A stretch of DNA of 64,000 nucleotides from Clostridium sp. UBA699 (GTDB lineage: Bacteria; Bacillota; Clostridia; Clostridiales; Clostridiaceae), in contig DBML01000021.1 in assembly GCA_002298915.1 (NCBI GenBank), positions 1 to 64,000 on the forward strand. The letters are read 5' to 3'. Under the pieces are notes generated by a model. It was not told the origin of the DNA, did not search any database, and saw nothing but the letters and a program-made list of their open reading frames with translations. Positions 42,632-51,815 of this stretch are shown here, in pieces. A program made the position numbers and the translations under genes. Within the stretch, counting starts at the first letter, position 1. Each line of letters starts with the position of its first letter.

Positions 42632-43681
42632 ATGGATAAGAAGATTAGTATAATAGTTCCCGTGTACAACACGGAAAAATACGTGGCAGAGACCATAGAG
42701 CTTCTCGCAGGGCAGACCTACAGGAACCTTGAAATAATCCTGGTCGATAACAACTCCAAGGACAGGTCCCTCGAGATTTGCAAAAGCTACGCAGAGAAGG
42801 ACAGCAGGATAATAGCCCTGTCCGAGATGACACCGGGGCCAAGCGCGGCCAGGAACAGGGGGCTCGACGCCGCCACAGGAGACTACATATGCTTCTGCGA
42901 TTCGGACGACCTGCCCGACAAGATCATGTACGGCACCCTGCTTGAGAGCATAGAGTCCGACCGCAGCGACATCGCCCTTTGCGAGATCCACAGCGAGCAC
43001 CGCGACTGGATAATCGGGTTCCCCTACGAGGACGGGACGATCCTCGACAGGGACGGCATAGTGGGAGACCTCATACCGAAGATGATAGGAAACGACACCG
43101 ACTGGTCCGAGGAGGACGCCATCTGGGGAAGCGTCGTCAGGTGCATCTACAGGAGCGACATAATCAAGGAGCACTCCATCAGGTTCCCGGTGGACATCAG
43201 GTTCGCGGAGGACCTGGTCTTCACGCTCTCGTACCTGAAGTACGCGAACAGGGCCTACATGTGCAAGAAGATCCTCTACCACTACAGGAAGAACGAGGAG
43301 TCCATAATGATGACCCTCAGCAAGTACGAGGCGGGCAAGTTCGAGAAGGAGAAGCAGAAGGTGATGTACCTTAAGGCGCTCCTCGAGGACATAGGCAACT
43401 ACGAGCTGGCGAAGACTAGGGCGCTGGTGTCCTACAAGCACTACGTCGTTGGTGCAATAACCAACGCAGTCATGAACACCGAAAAGGGCTGGTTCGGCAA
43501 GGCCTACAGGGAGATAACGAAGATCGTGAACGACGAAAGCGTGCACGAGGCTTTCTCCTCCTTCACCGTTAAGGGCATGAAGCAGAAGCTCCTATACAAG
43601 GGCGTCTACAACAGGCACGCGCTCATGCTTCTCCTGTACTACAGGTTCAGGTTCCTGACAACGGGACAACTATACGACTAA
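42632..43681 (+). CDS. glycosyltransferase family 2, tandem paralogue
   Basis: A 349-residue GT-A enzyme aligned without large gaps to the 41585 protein (SIIVPVYNTEKYVAETIELL, FCDSDDLPDKIMYGTLLES, EHRDWIIGFPYEDGTILDR). The two genes are an evident tandem duplication, 15 bp apart. The divergence is spread evenly, which suggests different acceptor or donor specificities rather than a recent copy. Confidence 0.9.
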   Translation: MDKKISIIVPVYNTEKYVAETIELLAGQTYRNLEIILVDNNSKDRSLEICKSYAEKDSRIIALSEMTPGPSAARNRGLDAATGDYICFCDSDDLPDKIMYGTLLESIESDRSDIALCEIHSEHRDWIIGFPYEDGTILDRDGIVGDLIPKMIGNDTDWSEEDAIWGSVVRCIYRSDIIKEHSIRFPVDIRFAEDLVFTLSYLKYANRAYMCKKILYHYRKNEESIMMTLSKYEAGKFEKEKQKVMYLKALLEDIGNYELAKTRALVSYKHYVVGAITNAVMNTEKGWFGKAYREITKIVNDESVHEAFSSFTVKGMKQKLLYKGVYNRHALMLLLYYRFRFLTTGQLYD

Positions 43682-43696
43682 CAGAAAGGGATTTTT

Positions 43697-45250
43697 ATGT
43701 CCAGAGTAGAAAGTTCAGTAAAGAACATCAAATACGCGATGGTTGGGCAGCTGCTAATCTTCCTGGCAGGCTTCATCACCAGGATGATATTCGTCAGAAC
43801 CCTGAGCTCCCAGTACCTGGGGCTTAACGGGCTGTTTTCCAACATACTGCAGATACTTTCCCTGTCGGAGATGGGGATAGGAACGGCCATCGTCTTCAGC
43901 ATGTACAAGCCGCTCTCCGAGAGGGATGAGCCGAAGCTCCAGGCCCTTATGAAGCTCTACAGCAAGGCGTACATAGGCATAGGGCTTCTGATCCTCATAA
44001 CAGGATCAGCGCTCACGCCGTTCCTGAGCTTCTTCATAAAGCAGATGCCGGACATCCCGCACCTGCAGCTCATATACCTGATGTATGTGGCAAGCTCCGG
44101 AATTTCGTACTTCTTCTCCTACAAGAGGTCCTTCCTCATAGCGGACCAGAAAAAGTACATCGACGCCTACTACCACAACATAATATTCCTGGCGTTCATA
44201 GTTCTGCAGAACATAGCGCTGCTGCTTACCCACAACTTCATCCTCTACCTCTCCCTCCAGATAATCAGCACCTTCACCGAGAACGTGATCGTGACGAGGA
44301 AGATAGACAAGCTGTACCCTTTCCTCACGGAGAAGAACGATGCGAGGCTTGAGAAGGAGGAGATGGACACGATCTTCAAGAACGTGAAGGCGCTCATCCT
44401 CCACAGGCTGGGAGACGTTGCCGTAATGCAGACAGCAAACCTGCTCATCTCGAAGTACGTCGGCATCGTGGAGGTCGGCATGTATTCCAACTACATGCTC
44501 CTGATCAGCGCCGTCAACGCCATATTCACCATATTTTTCCAGTCCATATCGGCGGGCGTTGGGAACCTCGGCGCCACCGAAAGCATAGAGAAGAAGATGT
44601 TCATCTTCAGGTGCCTGGACCTTTTCGGGTTCTGGCTCTACGGCTTCGCGGCCATATGCTTCGTGTGCCTGGCAAACCCCTTCATCTTCCTCTGGGTGGG
44701 CAAGGAGTACATGTTCCCTATAACCACGGTGCTGTTCATAATAGGCAGCTACTACCTGACAGGCAGAAGGGAGAGCGTGCTTTCCTTCAAGTCGGCGCTT
44801 GGCCTCTACTGGCAGGACCGCTACAAGCCGCTTTTCGAGGCGGGCATCATGCTAGCGGTTTCCATCATACTGGCCCAGAAGATTGGAGTGCCGGGCGTGT
44901 TCCTCGGGATGATAATAAGCACGCTGACGACCGTCTTCTGGGTGGAGCCCTTCGTTGTCTACAGGTACGGGTTCAACGCCAAGGTCAGATCCTATTTCGC
45001 CCAGTACGCCATGTTCACGGCGGTCATGCTGGCTGCGGGAGGCGCGACCTGGTTCGCCTGCGGTTTTTTCGCAAGCTACTCCCTGACGGACTTCATAGCC
45101 AGGATGTTCATCTGCGCCATAGTTCCAAACGCGCTCTTCGCGGCCGTTTTCTGGAGGACAAAGGAGCTGCAGTACCTGATCAACATAATGAAGCCGATGC
45201 TGGACAAGCTCCTGAGAAAAATGAAGATAAGGAAGGTAGCCAATGGTTAA
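43697..45250 (+). CDS. MOP-superfamily polysaccharide flippase
   Basis: A 517-residue polytopic protein with about 12-14 transmembrane helices. The N-terminus SSVKNIKYAMVGQLLIFLAG and FVRTLSSQYLGLNGLFSNIL place it with Gram-positive capsular flippases, distinct from the TuaB-type at 17554. It would export the lipid-linked unit made by the flanking GT2 enzymes. Its last codons overlap the next gene by 8 bp. Confidence 0.88.
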   Translation: MSRVESSVKNIKYAMVGQLLIFLAGFITRMIFVRTLSSQYLGLNGLFSNILQILSLSEMGIGTAIVFSMYKPLSERDEPKLQALMKLYSKAYIGIGLLILITGSALTPFLSFFIKQMPDIPHLQLIYLMYVASSGISYFFSYKRSFLIADQKKYIDAYYHNIIFLAFIVLQNIALLLTHNFILYLSLQIISTFTENVIVTRKIDKLYPFLTEKNDARLEKEEMDTIFKNVKALILHRLGDVAVMQTANLLISKYVGIVEVGMYSNYMLLISAVNAIFTIFFQSISAGVGNLGATESIEKKMFIFRCLDLFGFWLYGFAAICFVCLANPFIFLWVGKEYMFPITTVLFIIGSYYLTGRRESVLSFKSALGLYWQDRYKPLFEAGIMLAVSIILAQKIGVPGVFLGMIISTLTTVFWVEPFVVYRYGFNAKVRSYFAQYAMFTAVMLAAGGATWFACGFFASYSLTDFIARMFICAIVPNALFAAVFWRTKELQYLINIMKPMLDKLLRKMKIRKVANG

Positions 45251-46274
45251 GGTCAGCGTAATAGTACCGGTCTACAACGTGGAGAAATACCTGAAGGACA
45301 GCATAGAGAGCCTTCAGAACCAGACGCTCAAGGACCTGGAGATAATACTCGTCAACGACGGCTCCACAGACGGAAGCTTGTCCATATGCAGGAGCTACTC
45401 GGCTGCCGACGGGAGGATCAGGGTGATAGACAAGCCAAACGGAGGGGTGTCCTCCGCGAGGAACGCAGGCATGGAGGCCGCCTCGGGGGAGTACCTCGGC
45501 TTCATCGACCCTGACGACTGGGTCGAGCCCGGGATGTACGAGAGCATGTGCAGGAAGGCCGAAGGCATCGGTGCCGAAGCGTGCATTTGCAACTACGTGA
45601 GGAACACGGGCGGAAGCGTCCTGCAGGTGCCCCTCGGCATCGAAGGCGACCTGCTCGGCAGGGAGGCCATCGCCGACGAGCTCCTGGCAGGCATCATAGC
45701 CTGCCCAGACCTCAACAGCGGGGCGGCGCCTATCCTGGGAAGCGTCTGCAGGTGCATATTCAGGAGGGAGCTGGCGGCGGAGAACAGCCTCAGGTTCCTA
45801 GAGGGGATACCCTTCATGGAGGACGCCCTTTTCTGCCTCCGGGCCTTCTCAAAATGCGGAAGGGTGGCCGTCGACGGCGCCTACCACTACAACTACAGGA
45901 TAGTGCAGCGTTCCGCCACCACGTCCTACAAGAAGGATTTCCTCAGGCTGCAGAGGGAGGTCTTCGGGGCCATGAGGCGGATCCTCGCGGAGGAGAAGCT
46001 GGAGGAGAGGCTGCGTGGCCGACTCGACATAAGGTACGTAAACATGGACTTCGACATAATAGCGAACGAGGTGCACAGGGACAACCCCAAAGCTCTCGGC
46101 GAGAAGCTAAAAGCAATAAGGGAGCTCTGCCGGGACAGCGAGCTCAGGCGTATACTGGGAAGCCTGGACACGGTTGGCTACACCTTCAGGAAGAGGTTCA
46201 TACTGAACGCCCTGAAAAAGGGTTCAGCAGCTGCCATATACATTTACTACAGCGTCATAACAAGATTGCTATAA
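45243..46274 (+). CDS. glycosyltransferase family 2
   Basis: A 343-residue GT-A enzyme (VKVSVIVPVYNVEKYLKDSI, LVNDGSTDGSLSICRS, GGVSSARNAGMEAASGEYLG, FIDPDDWVEPGMYES). More distant from the pair upstream, it has the classical NDGSTD and DPDD motifs. It starts inside the end of the flippase gene, so the two are coupled. Confidence 0.9.
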   Translation: MVKVSVIVPVYNVEKYLKDSIESLQNQTLKDLEIILVNDGSTDGSLSICRSYSAADGRIRVIDKPNGGVSSARNAGMEAASGEYLGFIDPDDWVEPGMYESMCRKAEGIGAEACICNYVRNTGGSVLQVPLGIEGDLLGREAIADELLAGIIACPDLNSGAAPILGSVCRCIFRRELAAENSLRFLEGIPFMEDALFCLRAFSKCGRVAVDGAYHYNYRIVQRSATTSYKKDFLRLQREVFGAMRRILAEEKLEERLRGRLDIRYVNMDFDIIANEVHRDNPKALGEKLKAIRELCRDSELRRILGSLDTVGYTFRKRFILNALKKGSAAAIYIYYSVITRLL

Positions 46275-46292
46275 AGAAGGGAAGAGACAGAG

Positions 46293-47186
46293 ATGCAAGT
46301 TAGAAAAGCGATAATACCTGCCGCCGGCTTAGGGACAAGGTTCCTGCCTGCGACTAAGGCACAGCCAAAGGAGATGCTGCCGATAGTCGACAAGCCGACG
46401 CTGCAGTATATAATTGAGGAAGCGATTAACTCCGGCATAGAGGAGATACTCATAATAACCGGAAGGAACAAGAAGAGCATAGAGGACCATTTCGACAAGT
46501 CCGTGGAGCTCGAGCTGGAGCTCGAGGCCAAGGGCAAGCAGGAGCTGCTCCGGGAGGTCAGGAAGATATCCGACATGGTGAACATACACTACATACGCCA
46601 GAAGGAGCCGAAGGGCTTGGGGCACGCGATACACTGCGCCAAGAGCTTCATAGGCAACGAACCCTTCGCAGTGCTGCTGGGGGACGACATAGTGTACTCC
46701 GAGAAGCCGTGCCTCAAGCAGATGGTGGAGGTGTACGACGAGTACAAGACCACCATACTCGGCGTTCAGGACGTCAAGGAAACCGACGTCGACAAGTACG
46801 GCATAATCAGCGGCATGAGGATAGAGGACAGGGTGTACAAGGTAAAAGGCCTTGTGGAAAAGCCGAAGGTGGGCGAGGCCCCGTCGAACATAGCCATACT
46901 GGGCAGGTACATCATCAACCCGGCCATATTCGACATACTGGAGCACACGGAGCCTGGCAAGGGCGGCGAGATCCAGCTCACCGACGCTCTGAAGGAGCTC
47001 GCCAGGAGGGAGGCCATGTACGCGTACAACTTCGTGGGGAAGAGGTACGACGTGGGCGACAAGGAAGGGTTCCTTATGGCAACCGTGGAGTACGCGCTCA
47101 GGCGCGAAAACCTCAAGGACAGCTTCATGGGCTACCTGAAGGGGATAGTGGACGGATCGATAGCAGTAGAAAACTACGAGCAGTAA
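46293..47186 (+). CDS. galU: UTP-glucose-1-phosphate uridylyltransferase
   Basis: A 297-residue enzyme that makes UDP-glucose from UTP and glucose 1-phosphate. Diagnostic segments are AIIPAAGLGTRFLPATKAQP (nucleotide loop), MLPIVDKPTLQYIIEEAI, QKEPKGLGHAIHCAKSFIG, GDDIVY and LVEKPKVGEAPSN. The length is normal for GalU/GtaB. It closes the second glycan block and could feed the UDP-glucose dehydrogenase at 7793. Confidence 0.95.
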   Translation: MQVRKAIIPAAGLGTRFLPATKAQPKEMLPIVDKPTLQYIIEEAINSGIEEILIITGRNKKSIEDHFDKSVELELELEAKGKQELLREVRKISDMVNIHYIRQKEPKGLGHAIHCAKSFIGNEPFAVLLGDDIVYSEKPCLKQMVEVYDEYKTTILGVQDVKETDVDKYGIISGMRIEDRVYKVKGLVEKPKVGEAPSNIAILGRYIINPAIFDILEHTEPGKGGEIQLTDALKELARREAMYAYNFVGKRYDVGDKEGFLMATVEYALRRENLKDSFMGYLKGIVDGSIAVENYEQ

Positions 47187-47189
47187 AAA

Positions 47190-47242
47190 AACAAGGGCTT
47201 CTGCACGGCTGACCAGGTCAGCTGAGCAGAAGCCCTTTGCTT
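47190..47242. terminator. bidirectional terminator between galU and the adhesin gene
   Basis: GGGCTTCTGC (47195-47204) pairs with GCAGAAGCCC (47226-47235), and outer ACAAG/CTTGT extend it. T- and A-rich tracts flank both sides. Confidence 0.85.
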
Positions 47243-47244
47243 GT

Positions 47245-50200
47245 TTAGTAGAGCAGGTTGTACATAATGTTTGTCTCAGTGTTGGCGGTATAGCCAACTG
47301 CCCAGTAGCCCGCATCCGCGTCGGTTGCGGAGTACCATACCTTCAAGAGGTCGGTTGACGGGTCGTATATGAAGCAGCTCCTGTATATCCTTGCAGCGTC
47401 CCAGGCGCCGCTGCTTCCCTTAGGAAGAAGCTTGCTTGAGTACTGCTTCCAGGTCAATCCGTCGGCGGATTTGAGGAAGAAGAGCTGGGTCATCGCCGTG
47501 CCAGGGGTGTCTGGGTCAGGCATAGCTGCCGCGATCGCCCAGTACTCTCCCTGCGAAGGGATATACCTTATGAAGATGTGCCATATCTCGTAGCCCGACT
47601 GACCGAAGCCTGAAACCGTGGTCGGCGAGGACCAGCTGATGCCGTCCGTGGACGTCCTGCGTTCAACGAAGTAGTCCTGACCTGCTACATCGGCAGGTTC
47701 TGCGTTGACCTCCCACATGGTGTACACGCCTGTGGAGGAGTCGTAGTCTATCGTAGGTGAAAGTGTGCTGTAGCAGTCCCTTGAGTCTGTTATGACTGTC
47801 TGGGCTGATGTCCAGTTAACCCCGTCAGAAGATTTGACTAGCTTAGTCCAGTTGGTGTCTATGTCGTTGGTGTAGATCCAGTACAGGTAGAGCTGGTCTG
47901 TTTTTGCGTTGTAGACGAGCTCAGGGTCGCAGTTGTGTCCGATCGACGGTGTAGGGTCGAGCGGGTTATCTATGCCCGGCGGATCTATCCAGTTTACGCC
48001 GTCGTTTGAAGCGCATATGCTAGGGTTTTCCGAAGCGTCGACCGAGTAAGGGTAAGGCGTGTGGGCCATCCAGTACTTGTAGCCGTGCCAGCCGTTAGGG
48101 AAGTATACAACGCTCGGGTGGACTGTCTGGCCTGAATCGTCGTAGGTCGGTATGTCGAGCGGATAGCCTGCGTTCATGAGAGGCTGGCTAGCCGGAACCT
48201 CCGAATACGCCTCAAGCTCAACGTAGTGGTTGTAGGTGTTCTTGCTGCTTCCGTTCGAGTAGCACCTGATATACCTTGCGTTGGTAGGGGCGAAAGCAAG
48301 CTCGAGTCCGAGTGCCGTTTCCGTGTATTCGCTGCTGCTGCCTTTGCCAAGGCCTGAGCTGTTGTCTGTGTCGTTGCTGTAGACAGTTATTGCGCTGCCG
48401 CTAGCGAAGGTCGGGTCGTTTGACAGCTGGACAATTACGTCGTGGTACTTCCTGGAGTCTGCGAAGTAGTGGTAGAGCTTGATGTAGCTCACGTCGTAGG
48501 AAGCGCCCAGGTCAACCTGAACCCACTGGAGCCCTGCGTTAGGCGAGCTGTCTGCGTAGCTTTCCTTTGCCTTGCTGCCGTCGTTCGTGTAGGAAAGGTT
48601 TGCGAAGGTTGTCGAAGCCGACACTGCTTTTCCTGCTGCCAGGTTTCCGGTTCCGACCGTTGACGGTGCGGTAGGGTAAACCTCCACTTCTGAAACGTGG
48701 TTGTAGTTGTTTGTGGTGCTTCCGTTGGTATAGCATCTCACGTACCTTGCGGTCACTGCCGTGAAGGCTATGTTGAGCCCCGCGCTGGATTCAGCGTACT
48801 CGCTCTTCGTGCCTGTGCCCTTGCCTGCGGAGTTGTTCGTGTCGTTGTTATAGACCGTCGTCACGCCTGTCGAGAAGGCCGGGTCGTTTGAGACCTGGAC
48901 TATGACGTCGTGGTACAGCCTAGGGTCGCCGAAGTAGTGCCACAGCTTGATGTAGGATATGCTTGTTGCTGTACCCAGGTCAACCTGGACCCACTGGAGC
49001 CCTGCTGCGGTGCCGCTGTCGGCGTAGTTCGAGGTGCTCTTGACACCGTCTGTAATCCTTGAAGGGTTTTTCCATGCCGTCGAGGACGTGGATACGGTTT
49101 TGCCTGCTGCTATGTTGCCGCTTGCCGGCGTCGTAGGCGTCTGGCTGTATATCTCTATTTCAGCGTAGTGGTTGTAGTTGTTGACAGAGTTTCCATTGGA
49201 GTAAAGCCTTACGTATCGTGCGTTTATCGTGTCGAAGGTGATGCTCAGGCCTGCGGTCGTTTCGGTGTACTCGCTGTTGGTGCCTGTGCCTCTGCCTGCC
49301 GAGTTGTTGGTATCGTTGTTGTATACAGTGGTGACCGTCCCTGCTGCAAAGCTCGGGTCGTTCGAAATCTGGACGATGACATCGTGGTACTGCCTGTCGT
49401 AGCCTATGAGATGCCAAAGCTTGATGTAGCTTATGTCAAAGGCCTTGCCGAGATCCAGCTGTATGTACTGGAGTCCAGTGGCTGTTCCGCTGTCAGCATA
49501 GTTGCTGCTGCTCTTGATGCCGTCTGTTGCGTAGGAAAGGTTCTTCCAGCCCGTTGACTGTGATGAAGGCACTATGCCCTGGGCCAGGTTCGTGGTTGAA
49601 TCGGCAGTCTTTACGGTGACGCTGCAGGTTGCTGTCAGGTTGTTCGAGGTCCTTGCCGTTATTGTAGCCGTACCTGCGGCAACGCCTGTAACGACTCCGC
49701 TGGTGTCTACTGATGCCACTGCCGTGTTGGAGGATGACCAGGTAACCGTCTTGTCTGTGGCGTTTGCCGGCAGCACCGTCGCTGTGAGGGTGTCCGTTGC
49801 GCCGACGAAGATAGTGTCTGTGGTCTTGTTAAGGGTTATGGAAGTCGGAAGTATTACCGACTGGCTTACTGTGACTGTGCAGGTTGCTGTCAGGCTGTTT
49901 GATGTTGTAGCCGTAATAGTAGCCGTGCCTGCGCTGACGCCTGTGACCACACCGCTTGTGCTTACTGTGGCAACAGCGGCGTTGGAGGTTGACCAGGTGA
50001 CAGTCTTGTCTGTGGCGTTTGCCGGAAGTATAGTAGCCGTCAAGGTGTCCGTTCCGCCCACGTTGACTGTGGAGGCGGTCTTGTTAAGCGTTATCGATGT
50101 GACCGGCACTTCTGCTACGGTGACTGAGCAGGTTGCTGTCAGGCCGTTCGAGGTCCTGGCTGTTATTGTCGCCGTGCCTGCGCTCACGCCTGTGACGGTT

Positions 50201-51384
50201 CCGCTGGAGTTCACCGTGGCCACCGCGGTGTTGGAGGACGACCAGGTTACAGTCTTGTTGGTTGCGTCGCTTGGCGAGACTGTAGCGGTCAGTGTGTCTG
50301 TTCCTCCGACGCTTATGGTGTCCGTAGTCTTGTCAAGGGAGATGCCTGTAGGCTCAACGACTGCAGCAGCAGCGTAAACCTCCACCTCGCCGTAATGGTT
50401 GTAGTTGTTGACGGTGCTTCCGTTCGTGTACAGCCTTACGTACTGGGCGTTGACAGGGGAGAACGATATGTCCTTGCCTGCGCTTGTTTCCGAATACTCG
50501 CTGCTGGTGCCTGCACCGAAGCCCGCCGAGTTGTTCGTGTCGTTGTTGTACACTACGGTGTAGGAGCCCGCCGTGAAGCTGGAGTTGTTGGAAACCATCA
50601 CTATGACGTCATGGTATTTCCTGGTGTCGCCGAAGTAGTGCCAAAGCTTGATGTCGTTAAGGTTGTATGCGGCTCCGAGGTTAAGCTGGATATACTGCAG
50701 TCCTGTTCCGGAAGCGCTGTCCGCATAGTTGGAGGCGCTCTTCACTCCGTCCGTGACGTACTTCAGGTTTTTCCAGCCTGAGTACGGTGAGGTTGGGGTG
50801 AGGTTTGCGGCCAGGTTGCCGGCAGCCGGAGCAGGTGCTTCAAATACCTGTATCTCGGTATAGTGGTTATAGCTGTTGACTTTATTGCCGTTTGAATAGA
50901 ATCTGACGTATCTGGCATTCGCGGTTGAGAACGAGATGTCCTTTCCTGCGCTGGATTCCACATACTCGCTGTCGCTGCCTGTGCCGAAGCCTGCGCTGTT
51001 GTTTCTGTCGTTGTTGTAGACTATTGTGTAGCTTCCTGCTGTGAAGCTGGCGTTGTTTGAGACCATCACGATGACGTCGTTGTAGGTCCTGGTGACGCCG
51101 TAGTAGTGCCACAGCTTAATGTCGTTGATGTTGTAGGAAGCCCCCAGGTCTACCTGAACCCACTGAAGCCCCGTGGCGCTGCCGCTGTCGGCATAATTGG
51201 ATGTGCTTATGATGCCGTCTGTAGCGTATGCCAGGTTTTTCCATGCTGTCGATCCTGCCGTGGGCAGCTTCCCTGCAGCCAGGTTAGTAGCCGCGGACAC
51301 GCTGGTGAGCGGACTCACAGCCAGAAAGCTGAACAAGAAAATGAATGACAGCAGAGACGACAAGATTCTCTTTCGTTTCATCAT
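47245..51384 (-). CDS. large secreted multidomain protein: five F5/8C-like domains, three Big_2 domains and a C-terminal sialidase/GH-like domain
   Basis: A 1379-residue exported protein. The signal peptide (about 1-31, RKRILSSLLSFIFLFSFLAV) resembles that of the 21916 protein. The order is: F5/8C-like 1 and 2 (about 33-340, SNYADS, WVQVDLG, YNHYTEIQVF), three bacterial Ig-like Big_2 repeats (about 345-595, TLTATVSPSDATNKTVTWSS, VTGVSAGTATITA), F5/8C-like 3-5 (about 598-1045), then 330 residues with repeated SxDGxxW motifs (ASNDGVNW, KSSDGVNW, RTSTDGISW, KSADGLTW), the pattern of BNR/sialidase-like beta-propellers. It probably binds and perhaps hydrolyses a surface or environmental glycan. 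SD AAAGGAGG fixes the start. Confidence 0.85.
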   Translation of the reverse strand: MMKRKRILSSLLSFIFLFSFLAVSPLTSVSAATNLAAGKLPTAGSTAWKNLAYATDGIISTSNYADSGSATGLQWVQVDLGASYNINDIKLWHYYGVTRTYNDVIVMVSNNASFTAGSYTIVYNNDRNNSAGFGTGSDSEYVESSAGKDISFSTANARYVRFYSNGNKVNSYNHYTEIQVFEAPAPAAGNLAANLTPTSPYSGWKNLKYVTDGVKSASNYADSASGTGLQYIQLNLGAAYNLNDIKLWHYFGDTRKYHDVIVMVSNNSSFTAGSYTVVYNNDTNNSAGFGAGTSSEYSETSAGKDISFSPVNAQYVRLYTNGSTVNNYNHYGEVEVYAAAAVVEPTGISLDKTTDTISVGGTDTLTATVSPSDATNKTVTWSSSNTAVATVNSSGTVTGVSAGTATITARTSNGLTATCSVTVAEVPVTSITLNKTASTVNVGGTDTLTATILPANATDKTVTWSTSNAAVATVSTSGVVTGVSAGTATITATTSNSLTATCTVTVSQSVILPTSITLNKTTDTIFVGATDTLTATVLPANATDKTVTWSSSNTAVASVDTSGVVTGVAAGTATITARTSNNLTATCSVTVKTADSTTNLAQGIVPSSQSTGWKNLSYATDGIKSSSNYADSGTATGLQYIQLDLGKAFDISYIKLWHLIGYDRQYHDVIVQISNDPSFAAGTVTTVYNNDTNNSAGRGTGTNSEYTETTAGLSITFDTINARYVRLYSNGNSVNNYNHYAEIEIYSQTPTTPASGNIAAGKTVSTSSTAWKNPSRITDGVKSTSNYADSGTAAGLQWVQVDLGTATSISYIKLWHYFGDPRLYHDVIVQVSNDPAFSTGVTTVYNNDTNNSAGKGTGTKSEYAESSAGLNIAFTAVTARYVRCYTNGSTTNNYNHVSEVEVYPTAPSTVGTGNLAAGKAVSASTTFANLSYTNDGSKAKESYADSSPNAGLQWVQVDLGASYDVSYIKLYHYFADSRKYHDVIVQLSNDPTFASGSAITVYSNDTDNSSGLGKGSSSEYTETALGLELAFAPTNARYIRCYSNGSSKNTYNHYVELEAYSEVPASQPLMNAGYPLDIPTYDDSGQTVHPSVVYFPNGWHGYKYWMAHTPYPYSVDASENPSICASNDGVNWIDPPGIDNPLDPTPSIGHNCDPELVYNAKTDQLYLYWIYTNDIDTNWTKLVKSSDGVNWTSAQTVITDSRDCYSTLSPTIDYDSSTGVYTMWEVNAEPADVAGQDYFVERRTSTDGISWSSPTTVSGFGQSGYEIWHIFIRYIPSQGEYWAIAAAMPDPDTPGTAMTQLFFLKSADGLTWKQYSSKLLPKGSSGAWDAARIYRSCFIYDPSTDLLKVWYSATDADAGYWAVGYTANTETNIMYNLLY

Positions 51385-51458
51385 TTTGTACCTCCTTTAC
51401 TGCAAAGTGAATTTTCAAAGAACGAGTAACAAAATATTCATAATTATTTGTTTATTTT

Positions 51459-51487
51459 ATCTTATTCCACATGGCACAAAATGTCAA
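51459..51487 (-). promoter_or_regulatory. promoter of the multidomain adhesin gene
   Basis: On the minus strand TTGACA (51487-51482), a 17 bp spacer and TAAGAT (51464-51459), about 75 bp upstream of the start. Confidence 0.72.
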
Positions 51488-51489
51488 TG

Positions 51490-51660
51490 TAATTAAATGG
51501 TGAAAGGGCCTGCAGCACCCTTTTCACATACTTCAAACGGGGCTAAGTGCACCTGCTCTTGAGGGTTTCTTAATGTTCGAACCATTACGAACGATGTGGC
51601 CTTTCGCAATGCTCAAATGTACGACATGCGGGAACGTTTTTCGGATAATTCATGTATTAT
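51490..51660. other. intergenic stretch without gene
   Basis: It lies between the divergent adhesin and purine-permease promoters. It holds a bulged GTGAAAGGG/CCCTTTTCAC hairpin (about 51501-51527) and the small inverted repeat GTTCG/CGAAC (about 51574-51592). No coding frame with a ribosome site and no known RNA was recognised. Confidence 0.4.
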
Positions 51661-51661
51661 G

Positions 51662-51690
51662 TTGACTTTGATTTTCTCAGGTGGTATCAT
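51662..51690 (+). promoter_or_regulatory. promoter of the purine permease
   Basis: TTGACT (51662-51667), a 17 bp spacer ending TGG (extended -10) and TATCAT (51685-51690). Confidence 0.7.
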
Positions 51691-51721
51691 AATACGGTAA
51701 TAATTTAATAGATAGTCATAC

Positions 51722-51790
51722 CATCCATATATTCTCGATGATACGGTTCGAGAGTCTCTACCAGTTGCCGTAAACTACTGACTATGGGTG
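51722..51790 (+). ncRNA. purine riboswitch, guanine-type aptamer
   Basis: P1 is CATCCATA (51722-51729) with TATGGGTG (51783-51790). The core has TATATTCTCGATGATACGG, GTCTCTACCAG and CCGTAAACTACTGACTATG, matching the purine aptamer consensus, including loop-loop bases GATGATACGG and GCCGTAAAC. The specificity base in TGACTATG is C, so guanine or hypoxanthine is the expected ligand. No intrinsic terminator separates it from the ribosome site GAGGAGG (51800-51806), so control is probably at translation. Confidence 0.95.
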
Positions 51791-51815
51791 AAGTAATGCG
51801 AGGAGGAAAAAGATA

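Noticed and set aside
42014..43546. 510-codon open frame antisense to the two GT2 genes
   Set aside because: It mirrors the codon bias of the real glycosyltransferases, has no ribosome site and no recognisable domain.
46329..47315. 328-codon open frame antisense to galU
   Set aside because: The sense strand encodes a clear GalU. The antisense protein has repetitive Leu/Val/His composition typical of shadows.
49574..50377. 267-codon plus-strand frame within the adhesin gene
   Set aside because: It is the complement of the Big_2 repeats; its Val/Thr repeats follow from the Thr/Ser-rich sense codons.
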